From: Sambucus nigra
Taxonomy: Eukaryota; Streptophyta; Magnoliopsida; Dipsacales; Adoxaceae
DNA length: 64,000 nt
Direction of reading: 5' to 3'
Assembly (NCBI GenBank): GCA_949130495.1
Contig: OX422213.1
Span: forward strand, 56,119,284 to 56,183,283
The notes beneath the pieces are model-generated. The model was not told the origin of the DNA. It did no database searches and saw only the letters and a list, made by a program, of their open reading frames with translations. The position numbers were made by a program, and so were the translations under genes. Numbering within the stretch: the stretch's first letter is position 1; each line of letters opens with the position of its first letter. Of the stretch, positions 45,467 to 56,427 are shown piece by piece.

Positions 45467-48350
45467 TGTGACACCCCGACTAATTAAATACCGGGTAGCT
45501 ACTCCTTTATTAAATTTATTCAAAATGCCAAGTTGGTTCAGTTAATATCATCACTGTCGAAAACATTTTAATAATTACTAACCACCTAGTATTTAAAAAG
45601 TAAGTGCCAAATTTTAAGTTAAGTCTGATTAATATGCAGTAAAAGAATAATGAAAGAATAATAACCATTCGCTATAATGAAGTAATGAATAACCAACAAC
45701 ATAAATATAAATCCGGAGGAAAACTCCTCACAACAATCCCACAACTGAAAGTAAAATGACAAGTCTGAATCCTGAATAATTACATGCCAGAAGTCTGAAT
45801 AACTGAAATAAATGAAATGTCTCTAAAAGAAATGGGCGGCATGCCCTACAACTGAAAACTGAAGAATATCGAGTCAAGATAGATGAAGCGTCTACAAGAA
45901 AAGTCCTGTAACTTCCACAAACAACTACAGCTCGTCACCTGAATGAGAATCCTAAAAATGTTTTTTTTTACAAAAATAGATTTGAAAGCAAATGGCTCAG
46001 AGCCCGAAAGTGGAAATCATTTTAAAAACAGCAAGTGTTTTAATAACATTAGAACATTAAATGAAAAATACATGTTAGGACGTGCACTCACATGGAATTC
46101 TCACCTCTCGACTACATGTGCACTCCTAACGTACCGTACCCATCTATAAGACATCCATATCTAACCAACTGTAATAGGTTCTACCCCTTACTACTCGATT
46201 CCCATATTACATTCTAACATTAACAATTAAATAGAGGGTTTTACTTACTCACAGATTCTCAGTTAGGAATACTAATCACTATCAGTTAACCCGTTTTGTT
46301 TTCTCAAATCATTACCATAATATTATTCACAATATTAACATGAAAGTTCCCATTAATTAAGTGTATATTATTCACATCATAAATATACAATACAAGCACC
46401 CCGAGACTAAGCTGCGGTGCACACATACTCTTCTATCCATCCCGGTACATCAAGTACGTAAGGATCACGTATTTTGAATCTCTCAGGAATCATTCTCAGA
46501 TAACAACATCATAAATAATGGAGGCGAACACAGTCACATCACATGGGTCACGCACATACCCGTGCTCCCATGATCAGCAAACTTATTAACATCCCAATAA
46601 GTCCTTCTCTGACCTATGTTCATCGAGGTAACCAATCTAAATTCGGGCAACACAAGGATTAGAAGGCCCTAAGCGAACGTAAACCTCCCGTGATAGCAAG
46701 TACGGTAGGTATGTCATACACATAAAATCAATACAAATACTAAGTATTCACACATCTTAGTAGTCACCATAATATATTGGTGGTACACTTCTCATTTTCA
46801 TACCGACATATAATACTACACAATTTATATGTTCACGGTTAATATAATACATTAGGCCGTCAATAGTTCTCGCAACGTAATAGACACTCACGTCCTACTT
46901 TATATTTTTCCCTTAGGTTCCAACTACACTTCTAGGTTTGACTCCTCATTATATCCCAAACATCCCAAATGTCACAATTAATCATTAAGGGAAGGTTATC
47001 TCTATGTATACACAAAGTTACGGGACACTCGGGATCAAAACAGGCTAAAATGCCTAAACTGTCAACTCGTTCGAAGTCTCGTTCGAACGAGGCTGTTCGA
47101 ACGAGAGTTCGTTCGAACGAACTGGGCCTTCTAGTGAGATCTCGTTCGAACAAAAGTCTTCGAACGAACATCCCTCTCGTTAGAACCCAAACTGTCAACT
47201 CGTTAGAAGCTCGTTGGAACGACCTGGGTAGGTCTTCTAACGAGTGGCCAGATTCAAGCCCAAAAATTTCGTTACTCGTTTTTCCCAATTCTCTTCACCT
47301 CTAATCTCACCTAAATGTCATCCCAACAATGTTTTAAGTTATCTAATCCTTCCTAAACATGTTTCAACCGTATTACAACATTTATGTGGGTTCAATTCAC
47401 CCTAAACTGCATCAAATTATCAAATCTCCAACATTTAATTTTCAAATCTCAAGAACATGAACCCTAAAACTTATAAATCATCAATGGGACTAATTAAATC
47501 CGTTTTGGTTTCATCCAAATTATAATATCATCAGAATAATCATCTACATACAAATCTACATGCGATTCCTCATCAAAAATGTAATTTCTACTTCCAATTT
47601 CAATGGGGTTTTCATTAACTCCCAAGAACATACAATTTAATTTGGTTTCCTACGCATGGAAGAAGAATTCTCTATAAAAACAAAATTAAATCACTTGCCT
47701 TAAGGGTAACTCTGGATTTGATGAAGAATCAGATGAATGGTTCTCTTTCTCCTCTGCAGAATTCCTCCTCTCTCTCTCTCTCCAAGCTTTCTTCTCAAGG
47801 TGTTAATGGAGGTGAGGTTGGTTTTGCCAAGTTATCACTTCTCCCGTAGTCCACTTCCTAAATTGGGGTTGGAAATGGCTTAGTGGGTTAATACTAAGTC
47901 AGATTTTTAACTCTAATTTTTGTGGGTTTTAATTACCCAATTTCCGAAATTACCAAAATGCCCTTATAAGTTACCGGTATGGCCCAATAATGTCCTGGGA
48001 CCCAAACTTAACCCCCGGCTAGTGTTTTCTGACTATTTAGACCCTTCCGGACGCGTTGGCGCACTCAAAATGACCATACGGTTAATAGAACTAAAATTCA
48101 CTTTTTAATTATCATAATTATATACCATGACGCGACTGTCACACGCGTCTCAACAAGATTTCCAAATTGGCGTATTTCAATCTCACGACAAATTTCATAC
48201 TTCAATATTCATATATAATCATATACGCACATTATAATCAAACACCAACTCGCATCTCGCTAGTATTTTTATCCGGATTAATTTCCAATTAATAAACATA
48301 TAATTTAATTAATCCCATAAATAAATATCACAAAAATACGGGGTATTACA
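45467..48350 (-). repeat. Element B 5' LTR, 2884 bp
   Basis: Ends TGTGACACCCCG and GGGTATTACA. Contains the palindrome cluster 47067-47243 and a CT-rich tract near 47740-47785. Open frames inside it are not genes. Confidence 0.9.
47067..47243. repeat. Palindrome cluster in element B LTR
   Basis: Ten sites related to TCGTTCGAACGA; perfect at 47079 and 47109, the rest with one to several changes. Centres near 47072, 47084, 47098, 47114, 47147, 47161, 47182, 47205, 47216 and 47237. Spacing is mixed (11-16, 21-23 and 33 bp). GAACTGGG (47119) and GACCTGGG (47221) occur among them, as in solo LTR A. Confidence 0.9.
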
Positions 48351-48355
48351 CGCGA

Positions 48356-48820
48356 TACCAATTTACTCATCCTTAGATTAGGTATGACGCGGGCTTAAAC
48401 CTCGTATACATAATGCTTGGGAGTACTGAATTCCGGGTCAGATCAATCAGATAAATTTATGATTAATATTACCACTGCACTACACTAGGGTTGGGGGATT
48501 GTATTCCCGTCCTCGTTTTCCCCATCACTTTCTCAAAAGTTTCAAAATCAATTTTTATTCATATTTTAGGTAACTTATTGTAGTTGTATTTTTCATAATT
48601 TCATCTTTGCACTTAGCTGTAATCATTCCCAAAATCAAATCATTTTCCCTTTATTATTAGAGTTAAGGTTAGGATTCCTCCATCTTTTCCGTCGTCACAA
48701 CTTCGTTGTCCTTTTTCCCTGAGGATCGATGCCCGACTTGTCGGATTATTACTTGAGTGATAGGCTTACACTTGAGCCTAGAGTGAACGCATTTCTTAGA
48801 CACATTTTTCAGTCGCGTCA
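48356..48820 (+). repeat. Element C 5' LTR, second part
   Basis: Resumes after element B with TACCAATTTACTCATCC and matches 55031-55495; ends CGCGTCA. Confidence 0.9.
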
Positions 48821-48826
48821 AGTTTT

Positions 48827-48844
48827 TGGCGCCGTTGCCGGGGA
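48827..48844 (+). promoter_or_regulatory. Element C primer-binding site (tRNA-Asp type)
   Basis: TGGCGCCGTTGCCGGGGA, the exact primer site typical of plant Athila/Tat elements, 6 bp after the LTR. Confidence 0.9.
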
Positions 48845-48964
48845 AATAGGTAGACTTAGGATTAGATTGAGTCAATCCAAAGCTTTGACCAAAAAATTCA
48901 AAAATCCAAAAACATAAAAAAATTAAAAAAAAAAAAGATTCACCATCATCTCTCTTAAACTTTA

Positions 48965-50890
48965 ATGCAAAATTCTGAAACCACTCCCACACCCCATAAT
49001 ACTCTAATCAGCATTCACGAAAATCCAATTGTTCAGTATAATCCTGATAGTCCCCACACTCCAAACGCCCCACAGTTCTGGATCCCACCTCCCACACCGT
49101 CGCACTCAATCTCCGATAACACTCCCTTCCCTTTCTTAGGACACACTTTGAGCACGTCCAGTGAGAACACCGAGTCAATAAGTTAAGGAGAGAAGTCACA
49201 ACATGGTAGTGCACCCGTCGGTGAGGAAGAGCCCCCATACGGTCTGATTAGAGAATTCTTATATCCCGAGCGTACTGTCACTCCGGGATGCATTATACTC
49301 CCGTATAATGCCGAGCAATTCTGTTTCAAAAATGGGATGATCCAGATGCTACCGCATTACCATGGTATGGATTCTGAAAAGCCATACCTTCATATTAGGG
49401 AATTTGAGGACGTGTGTGAAACTCTAAATGATCAAACCTGCACAAAAGAGGTAATCCGCCTCAAACTCTTCCCTTTCTCACTCAAAGATAAATCTAAGGC
49501 CTGGCTATGGTCTTTACCTCCAAGCTAGATTCCATCCTGGAATGAGCTACAGTCGAAATTTCTCAAGAAATTCTTCCCACCACATCGAACAATCTCCGTA
49601 AAGGCTCAAATTCAAGCATTCAGACAAGCTGAAAATGAGTCATTTCATCGATGTTATGAACGTTTCAATGAGTTAGTTTCTTCATGCCCCCATCATGTAT
49701 TTGATTCAACGCAAGTCATTTCTTTTATCTATAATGGGTTGAATCTTAACTCCAAACGACTTGTTGAAACAATGGGAAGTGGTCCGTTTATCGATTTAGA
49801 TGACCAGGATGCTATGCTTCACTTGAGGTATGTCGCCGAGACTACCCAATCCTGGGACACTTCTGATCCTAACACTCAAAATTGAAATAGACAAGCGACC
49901 ACTACTCCGTTAGCATCCGGTCTATTCCATGTAGATAAGAATTCTATGACGGATAGCCGATTAGAGACTCTTGAGATAGGATTTCGATATCTGTGTGAGA
50001 TATATGGAAAATGACCAGCTGGACCCATTCCAAACCCAGTCGTAAAGGTGTGTGCTATTTGCGAGGCGGGACATTCAATTGAGGAATGCCCGATGATACC
50101 CTCCTACAAAGCAATGCTGCAAGAGCAAGTTAGTGGTGTGGGAGGTTTTAAGGGTAATTTCGGTGCCCCGCACGGGAATTCATATAACCCTTCTTGGAAA
50201 AATCATCCCGGTTTTAGCTATGGGCAACAACATGACGCAATGAACCCTCCTTCGCATGTTGTCCCTCATCCACCACAACACTTTCAACAAGCTCCACACA
50301 TGTAAGGACATGTACAAGCACCGCCACCTCAAGGAAATTATATTCCGCCACCGCGGAGAAGTCTCGAGGATACTATCAACCACTTTATCAATATCCAGAC
50401 TTCAACTAATGCTAGGCATGAGCGCATGATGAATGACATGAATGCGAACATTTCACAGTTGCAATCATTGTGGAGTATCCAAGAGAAGGGCAAGTTTCCT
50501 GCCCAGGGCCAAAGACCTCTCCAAGGTCAAAATAGCGTTAGCTCGATACCCCATGACCATCCTGAACAATGTTGCGCAATTACCACATTACGTAGTGGGA
50601 GAGTAGTTGACTTGTCACCTCCCCCACGAGACGTACCTAAAGACAATGAGACTTCACTCGGCACGAAAGAGGCCGAAGATGTCCCCTTGAATGAAAGTGA
50701 CAAAGAAGACGCTAGTGAGCCCAAGGTAGTACTGAAACCACCCTCTGCAGCACCGTTTCCTCAAAGGCTAATTCCTTCCCATAAAGGAAACCCACGTGAT
50801 GACGTGCTAGACGTGCTAAAATAAGTTAAGCTGAATTTATCTTTCCTCGATGCCATTAAGCAAATTCCAACTTATGAAAAAGTCATTAAA
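48965..50890 (+). pseudogene. Element C gag
   Basis: One reading frame for the whole gag, with stops at 49184, 49526, 49883, 50012, 50303 and 50822 and no frameshift. Features in order: Pro-rich N-terminus, Gag core (MLPHYHGMDSEKPYLHIREF, LFPFSLKDKSKAWLWSLP, KFLKKFFPP), NGLNLNSKRLVETMGSG, the zinc knuckle CAICEAGHSIEEC (50054-50092), then a Pro/Gln-rich tail and the TTLRSGRVVD motif common in Athila-type gag-pol. Decay by point nonsense changes only suggests deamination-driven ageing. Confidence 0.85.
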
Positions 50891-50896
50891 GACTTA

Positions 50897-51955
50897 TTGA
50901 CGGTAAAGAGAAAGATGAAGGTAAAGAAAAATGTCTTTCTAGCACAGAATGTGAGCTCCATTCTACTCAATGATCTCCCACCTAAATTCAAAGATCCCGG
51001 TGCACCCACCATTTCCTGCATCATTGGAGAAAACAAAATCAAAAAATCCTTACTTTATTTGGGAGCAAGTGTCAATAGCCTCCCTTACTCCATCTATAGG
51101 CAACTTGACTTGGGCGACCTCAAGCCCACAAAGGTCACTCTCCAATTAGCGGATCGAACCGTGAAGATCCCAAGAGGCATAGTCGAGGACGTGATCATCC
51201 AAATTGACACTTTCTACTTCCCGATAGACTTTGTCATTTGGGACACGGAGCCCTCCTTTAACTCGAGCAACCATCTTCCCATCATCCTTGGGCGCCCTTT
51301 CTTAGCTACGGCTAATGCAATCATCAATACTCGGAATGGGCGAATGCAACTCACCTTTGGGAACATGACCTTAGAGACCAACATCTTCCATGTCACCCAA
51401 CATACGGGGGAAGAAGATGACCTTCACGCGGTGAGCTTCATAGACGAGATCGTAGGGGAGTACTTTGAGGAAAATGATTGTGGAGATGCCCTAGGGTCCT
51501 GCTTAGTGTCGAGCCATGAGAATGAGGGGTCCCACAAGAGAGAGCCGTTAGGGGTGTGCCCTATTTCATCAAGTAATAGTGGTAGTTGTGACAATGAGAG
51601 AAAAATAGGGGAGAGGTGTGTAGTGACCACAATTGAAAGAGAGAGAGAGGGGTTAGAAGAGAGAAAACTGGTGGAGCTGGAGATCGAGCAAGTAAGAGAG
51701 GACGTAGGCACTACTCGAGAGAGAGAACTAGGATACATGAGCATGGAAGATTTTGAAAGAGAATTCGGGCAGGTGGATGAAAGTATTACTATTGAAGGAC
51801 AATCCCTATTGGATTCATGTAGTCACTTAGACGAAAGTGAATTGAAAGCAAAAATTGATGACTTCCTTCGTTGTGACAATCCACCCACAACATTAGAGGC
51901 CCCGAAGGCAAGTGAGGAGAAAAGTTGTGGTTCATCTGACTTAGATGCATCTTAA
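50897..51955 (+). pseudogene. Element C protease region
   Basis: 352-codon continuation of the gag frame. Athila/Tat-type retropepsin: YLGASVNSLPYSIYRQL (the catalytic Asp of D-x-GAS is Tyr), VTLQLADRTVKIPRG, FPIDFVIWDTEP and LPIILGRPFLATANAIINT. A Glu-rich C-terminal stretch follows up to TAA at 51953, where RT should begin but is absent. The loss of the catalytic Asp makes the protease inactive. Confidence 0.8.
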
Positions 51956-53899
51956 AAATTGAACGAAACCTAGGTGTTCCCTCCGAGTCAGTGCACGCAG
52001 ATCACACTTTGATCCAGCATCACGAGGATCCCTTTCCAGTTAGTCACGATGAGTCTCCCAGTCTATCCTTTATCTATGGGCGAGGTCCCAACTTGTTCCG
52101 ATTGTTAGCTTATAATCCTAGGACGGGAGAGACAAGGAGAACATCAAACCCCGTGAGTGGGGTCGAGTGAGTTTGTGGAGAGATGAGAGGTCGTCGCACC
52201 CCCGACGCATATGGGATGATTATTGTTGTGTTTTTTAGTCAGGCATGAGTGTCATATAGTGTCTTGTTGCATTTTAATATTTGTTTGTTTTATTTTTCCC
52301 TACTTTTCATTCGCCTTGAGTTAGATTTTCGTCCTTTTTGCTTGAGGACAATGCAAAAGTATAAGTTATGGGGGGTCACAAGTGCGTATTTCTAAAACTT
52401 CACAAACGTTCATTTTCAAAAATGCCCAGAAATTTCCAAAAAAATTAGAAAATTTTGAAAAACCCAAAAATATTTTTGTTCAAAATAAATAAAAATTGGA
52501 ATTCAAAATTTTCAAAAATATCATTAAAAGTCGAATTGAAGTCTCAAGTTGTAAAATTCAACGTACACAAAGCCAAAATTGACCAAAGATGGAAATTGAG
52601 CGAAAATTGACGACTTAACGAATAAGTGTGGAGATTAACAAACCCGGTGAGATTCGAGCCTATCACTTTTTGCGAGTTTTTAAATCAATCCAAGTTAATT
52701 GTTAACTCAAAGTTCTTTTCAGCGCCTAAAAGGTTGTCAAGGATCTCAATCCTTTCATTTTGATCGGTTTTGAAAAATGAGTGTAATATTGCTTTGAAAA
52801 ACGTGCCAAATTGATCTCTAAACGTAAAATTCATCTCAAAACGAATACGGTAACACAATTGGCATTTTGGGCTATGAAGTAGGCCCTCGTTTGTTACCCA
52901 AAAATATTGGCCAGAAAAAGTAGCGAAAAATTACCCCTTTTGTAAACCAATTTGAGCCAAACAAATTGTCCCTTTCGTCTGATAACCCGAAAAACCCAAA
53001 TAGCCGAAATTGTGAAAAATGAGAAAATTCAGAAAATAAGTCTGGAAAGTGCATAAAAAGGGGCAAGAAATAAATAAATATGCTCAAAAAAATATAAAAT
53101 AAAATAAAATAAAATAAAAAATTTTGAGCAATAGCCCGGAAAAAGCACAAATGGACATCATTAATGACTTTTCCAATTCCAACCCTCCCGACAATTGTCA
53201 TTTTACCCCATATACCTTACAACCCGAAAAAGTCCTAACCGAGTCTAAATTGCGAAATTGGTTACCGCGTGGAGAGCTAATACACCAAAAGATAATAAAG
53301 GAGATTAAGTGCACGAAATAAAAGCAATGCTCCCATTTTTAAAATCGTAATCCTTTGATGAGGTCCTTTCACTACAAAATTTCCGTCTTTCTAACCGTAT
53401 ATGTGATTTTTCTTCCATTACATTTACTCTTTATATCACGCCTAGCAAGAGAATAGCCATAATCCGAGAGATTCGTATGTGAGAGCATTCCATGAGAAAT
53501 TGAAATCAAAACGAATTTTCGGATAAGTAACGTAATGATCAATCGATGGAAATTAGCGGTTATATTTCTGGCTATGCACACACACACCACGGTTTGAGGC
53601 TTGTAAATATGACTTGATGATGACTATTTTCTGGAAAAGTTTAAATTGCACAATTTTTGCATGTTTTGAATTCTCTTTGAGTCGAATTTTGTGGGTATAT
53701 TCTCTGCAAACCCTCACGAGACAACACTCGTCCTACTAGGGTAACCTAGGGGTTTAACGGCTTGTTGCATACGCTAAATGCAATTGCTTGCCCTCGAAAA
53801 AGGTATTTTATCCCAATAAAATGATTTTTAAAAGAGTTGTGCCACGCTAGGATTCTTTTATATTGCTCGGGACGCGCAAAGTTCTAAGTTAGGGGGGTT
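51956..53899 (+). other. Element C non-coding 3' region with purine tracts
   Basis: No pol. CTTGAGGACAATGCAAAAG followed by TTATGGGGGG (about 52345-52376) is the Athila/Tat stretch usually found after the last ORF. A second purine tract AGGGGGG (53891-53897) directly precedes the 3' LTR and is the likely plus-strand primer. Between them are A-rich filler and a T/A homopurine-like stretch (53090-53125). Several short open frames here look accidental. Confidence 0.65.
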
Positions 53900-55495
53900 T
53901 AATTAGGCATAAATTCTTCCTAATTTATCCCTTGATTTAGTTACTTTTAGCACCTTGAACAACATAATTGAGTTGGATTTATCTCATAATTTTTCTACTG
54001 ACTGATCCTAATGAGTACACCGAGTTTCTGGTATTTTGTAGTGATTTTGCAGGTATTTGATGTCAAGAAACGAAAGAAAGAAATCGGTTGAATCAAGAAA
54101 GAAAGAAGGAAAAGTCTCAAGGGCAAAAGCATAATTTCTACATGGAATTCGGATGAGGTACCTGAAGAGAAATTGAATACATTTCATTCACGAGCACAAA
54201 GGAAGAAATGACACCCCAATCGGAATCCCAGAACAAAAGTTATGAGCAGTCAAAGATGAGCCAGAAAGTCAAATAGCCGGACCGGTCCGCCCCTGCCTCG
54301 GACCGGTCCGCCTTGCCAAACTCCAGAAGACCCCGGATCGCATGAGAACCGAAGGAGGCCAAAATAAAAAGAACCAGTCCACCCACCCCAGGACCGATCC
54401 TCCCCAAAATAAAAAGAATCGATCCGCCTTGGGGGCAGACCGGTCCGCCTAAGACCCGGACCAGTCCGGTCCTCGAGATCTGGAAATCTTCTCTCTTCCT
54501 AAAAAGTCTCCTAGTGCAGTTGACTTCCGATATTATTGTAGGGTATTTAAGACCCAATTTATTGTTGTTATTGGTACGAAGAATTAGTAGGGTTTCCTGC
54601 TTCTTTTCCAAAAAAACCCTAGTTTAGCTAAGAATTGCAGTTTTAATTCAAGGTTTAAAGATTTATCCAGTAATTGTTGTAAGTATCAATTTCATTCATG
54701 GTTACACTTATTGATTGAGTAATTTTAGTGAGTAATATTTATTGCTAATTCGTGTCTACATCTAATTATCATTCTTCTTAGATTAATCAAGAACTCCTAC
54801 ATTTCAATTAATGTTTGCATTAAATTCAACATGTTAGGCTAGATTTACCAAGGTCGGGGTACATGAACCCATCCTGAGGTGTTAGTGTATGTGTGTAAAA
54901 TTAATCCGATGAATTTATTAATTGGCTATGATCGTATCACATAATGTCACCATAATTGTAGATCTTTATATCACGTTTGCCTCTGGGTACTCGTGATGAT
55001 TTAGAGTGCAACTTGAGTGTCACTAGCGCGATACCGATTTACTCATCCTCATATTAGGTATGGCGCGGGCTTGAACCTCGTATACATAATGCTTGGGAGT
55101 ACTAAATTTTGGGTCAGATCAATCAGATAAATTTATGATTAATATTACCACTGCACTACACTAGGGTTGGGGGATTGTATTCCCGTCCTCGTTTTCCCCA
55201 TCACTTTGTCAAAAGTTTCAAAATCAATTTTTATTCATATTTTAGGTAACTTATTGTAGTTTTATTTTTCATAATTTCATCTTTGCACTTAGCTGTAATC
55301 ATTCCCAAAATCAAATCATTTTCCCTTTATTTTTAGAGTCAAGGTTAGGATTCCTCCATCTTTTTCGTCGTCACAACTTCGTTGTCCTTTTTCCCTGAGG
55401 ATCGATACCCGACTTGTCGGATTATTACTTGAGCGACAGACTTACACTTGAGCCTAGAGTGAACGCATTTCTGAGACACATTTTCAGCCGCGTCA
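53900..55495 (+). repeat. Element C 3' LTR, 1596 bp
   Basis: Uninterrupted partner of the 5' LTR; starts TAATTAGGC (TG changed to TA) and ends CGCGTCA. Confidence 0.9.
54278..54468. repeat. Palindrome cluster in element C 3' LTR
   Basis: Sites of the CGGACCGGTCCG family centred at 54283, 54304, 54375, 54395, 54420, 54441 and 54462 (the first two perfect). Steps are 21, 71, 20, 25, 21 and 21 bp. TATTTAAG follows near 54543. Confidence 0.9.
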
Positions 55496-56263
55496 CATGG
55501 CTTTGTTCATCAAGGCTGAATAGTTAGCAGTCTCTAAAGACGACAATCTAGATTTAATGACTAACTTAAGTCCATTGAGAAATCGGTTGCACATATCTTC
55601 CTCATTCGGTATAAACCTCGAAGCAAACCGAGATAAAGTTGTAAGTTTAGCTTCGTATTCCCTAACAGTCATGCTTCCCTGATTCAACATGAAATATTCT
55701 TTCTCCTTTTGTTTTTGATACATTGGGGGAAAATACTTATCATACAAAGATTTGACAAAAGCATCTCATGAGATCACATTCCCACCTCCTAGAGTAATCA
55801 ACAAATGTTTTGTGGCATCCCACCAATATTTAGCTTCTCCTTTCAGCATATACGTCGCCAAGGTCACTCATTGATTTTTAGGCATTCTCATTAACCCGAA
55901 AATAAGTTCAATCTCTTTAACCCATACTTCCGCCTCTTCTGGATCAGCCGCTCCTTTAAATGAGGGTGGATTCATTTTAATAAATTTCTCATGTAAAGTA
56001 CTCCTTTCTTCCCGGTGAATCACCTCCTCAGCCCTGGCCAATGCTTGTGCCTCCAGTTTCCTGGCCTGTTATTCTTCCATCTGAGACATAAATCTAGCTT
56101 GCTGCTCTGCCATTAAAGTCATAGCGCGTGCCATTTTTTACATATCTGTCAGTTGTTCTGGCTCGGGTTCCACATTTATCTGAACAGATTGCTCAACCTC
56201 CGCTTCTGCTAGAATATTTGAAGCCTCATCTTCTATTCTCATATTTACAATACCTCGTTCCAT
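55496..56263 (-). pseudogene. Element D gag N-terminal half
   Basis: From ATG at 56263. Core pieces: KMNPPSFKGAADPEEAEVWV, LATYMLKGEAKYWWDA, YDKYFPPMYQKQKEKEYF and NQGSMTVREYEAKLTTLSRF. At least four in-frame stops (in the first third and before DAFVKSLYDKYF). The coding frame is broken at the element C insertion and continues at 41815 with SRKNVNEARGNREGG. Confidence 0.85.
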
Positions 56264-56405
56264 TCTCTTGTATCTGAAATGAATTAAAGATATAACAACA
56301 TGTAGATATACATATCTTTCCTAACATAATCGTTAGTATCAAATAAAATATATTTCTAACATGCACTGGCAAATCTAGACTCTTGTCACTCCAGAACCTC
56401 TAAAA

Positions 56406-56422
56406 CCTAGGCTCTAATACCA
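56406..56422 (-). promoter_or_regulatory. Element D primer-binding site
   Basis: The minus strand reads TGGTATTAGAGCCTAGG, the tRNA-Met site with one change, 5 bp from the right LTR. Confidence 0.8.
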
Positions 56423-56427
56423 AAAGT

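Larger units (their letters stand above)
42921..48350 (-). mobile_element. Element B: Tekay-like internal-deletion derivative
   Basis: Flanked by an exact 5-bp duplication CGCGA (42916-42920, 48351-48355). Minus orientation: full 5' LTR (45467-48350), primer site (45449-45464), gag (45285 leftwards), then an abrupt junction at 44172/44173 to a partial 3' LTR (42921-44172). All of pol and more than half of the 3' LTR are missing. The two LTR copies differ at about 3 of the first 200 bp, so this is the youngest insertion of the nest. Confidence 0.9.
41816..55495 (+). mobile_element. Element C: Athila/Tat-type gypsy derivative without pol
   Basis: LTRs at 41816-42920 plus 48356-48820 (interrupted by element B) and 53900-55495. 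The primer site TGGCGCCGTTGCCGGGGA (tRNA-Asp type) lies just after the 5' LTR, followed by gag-protease (48965-51955) and non-coding sequence to a purine tract at the 3' LTR. Flanks are CATAG (41811-41815) and CATGG (55496-55500), a 5-bp duplication with one change. RT, RNase H and integrase are absent. LTRs differ by about 5% in the first 150 bp, mostly transitions. Confidence 0.85.

Noticed and set aside
46932..47304. Overlapping 111- and 118-codon frames on both strands with Arg-Ser-Asn repeats
   Set aside because: They are caused by the TCGTTCGAACGA palindrome cluster in an LTR, which is open on both strands by symmetry.
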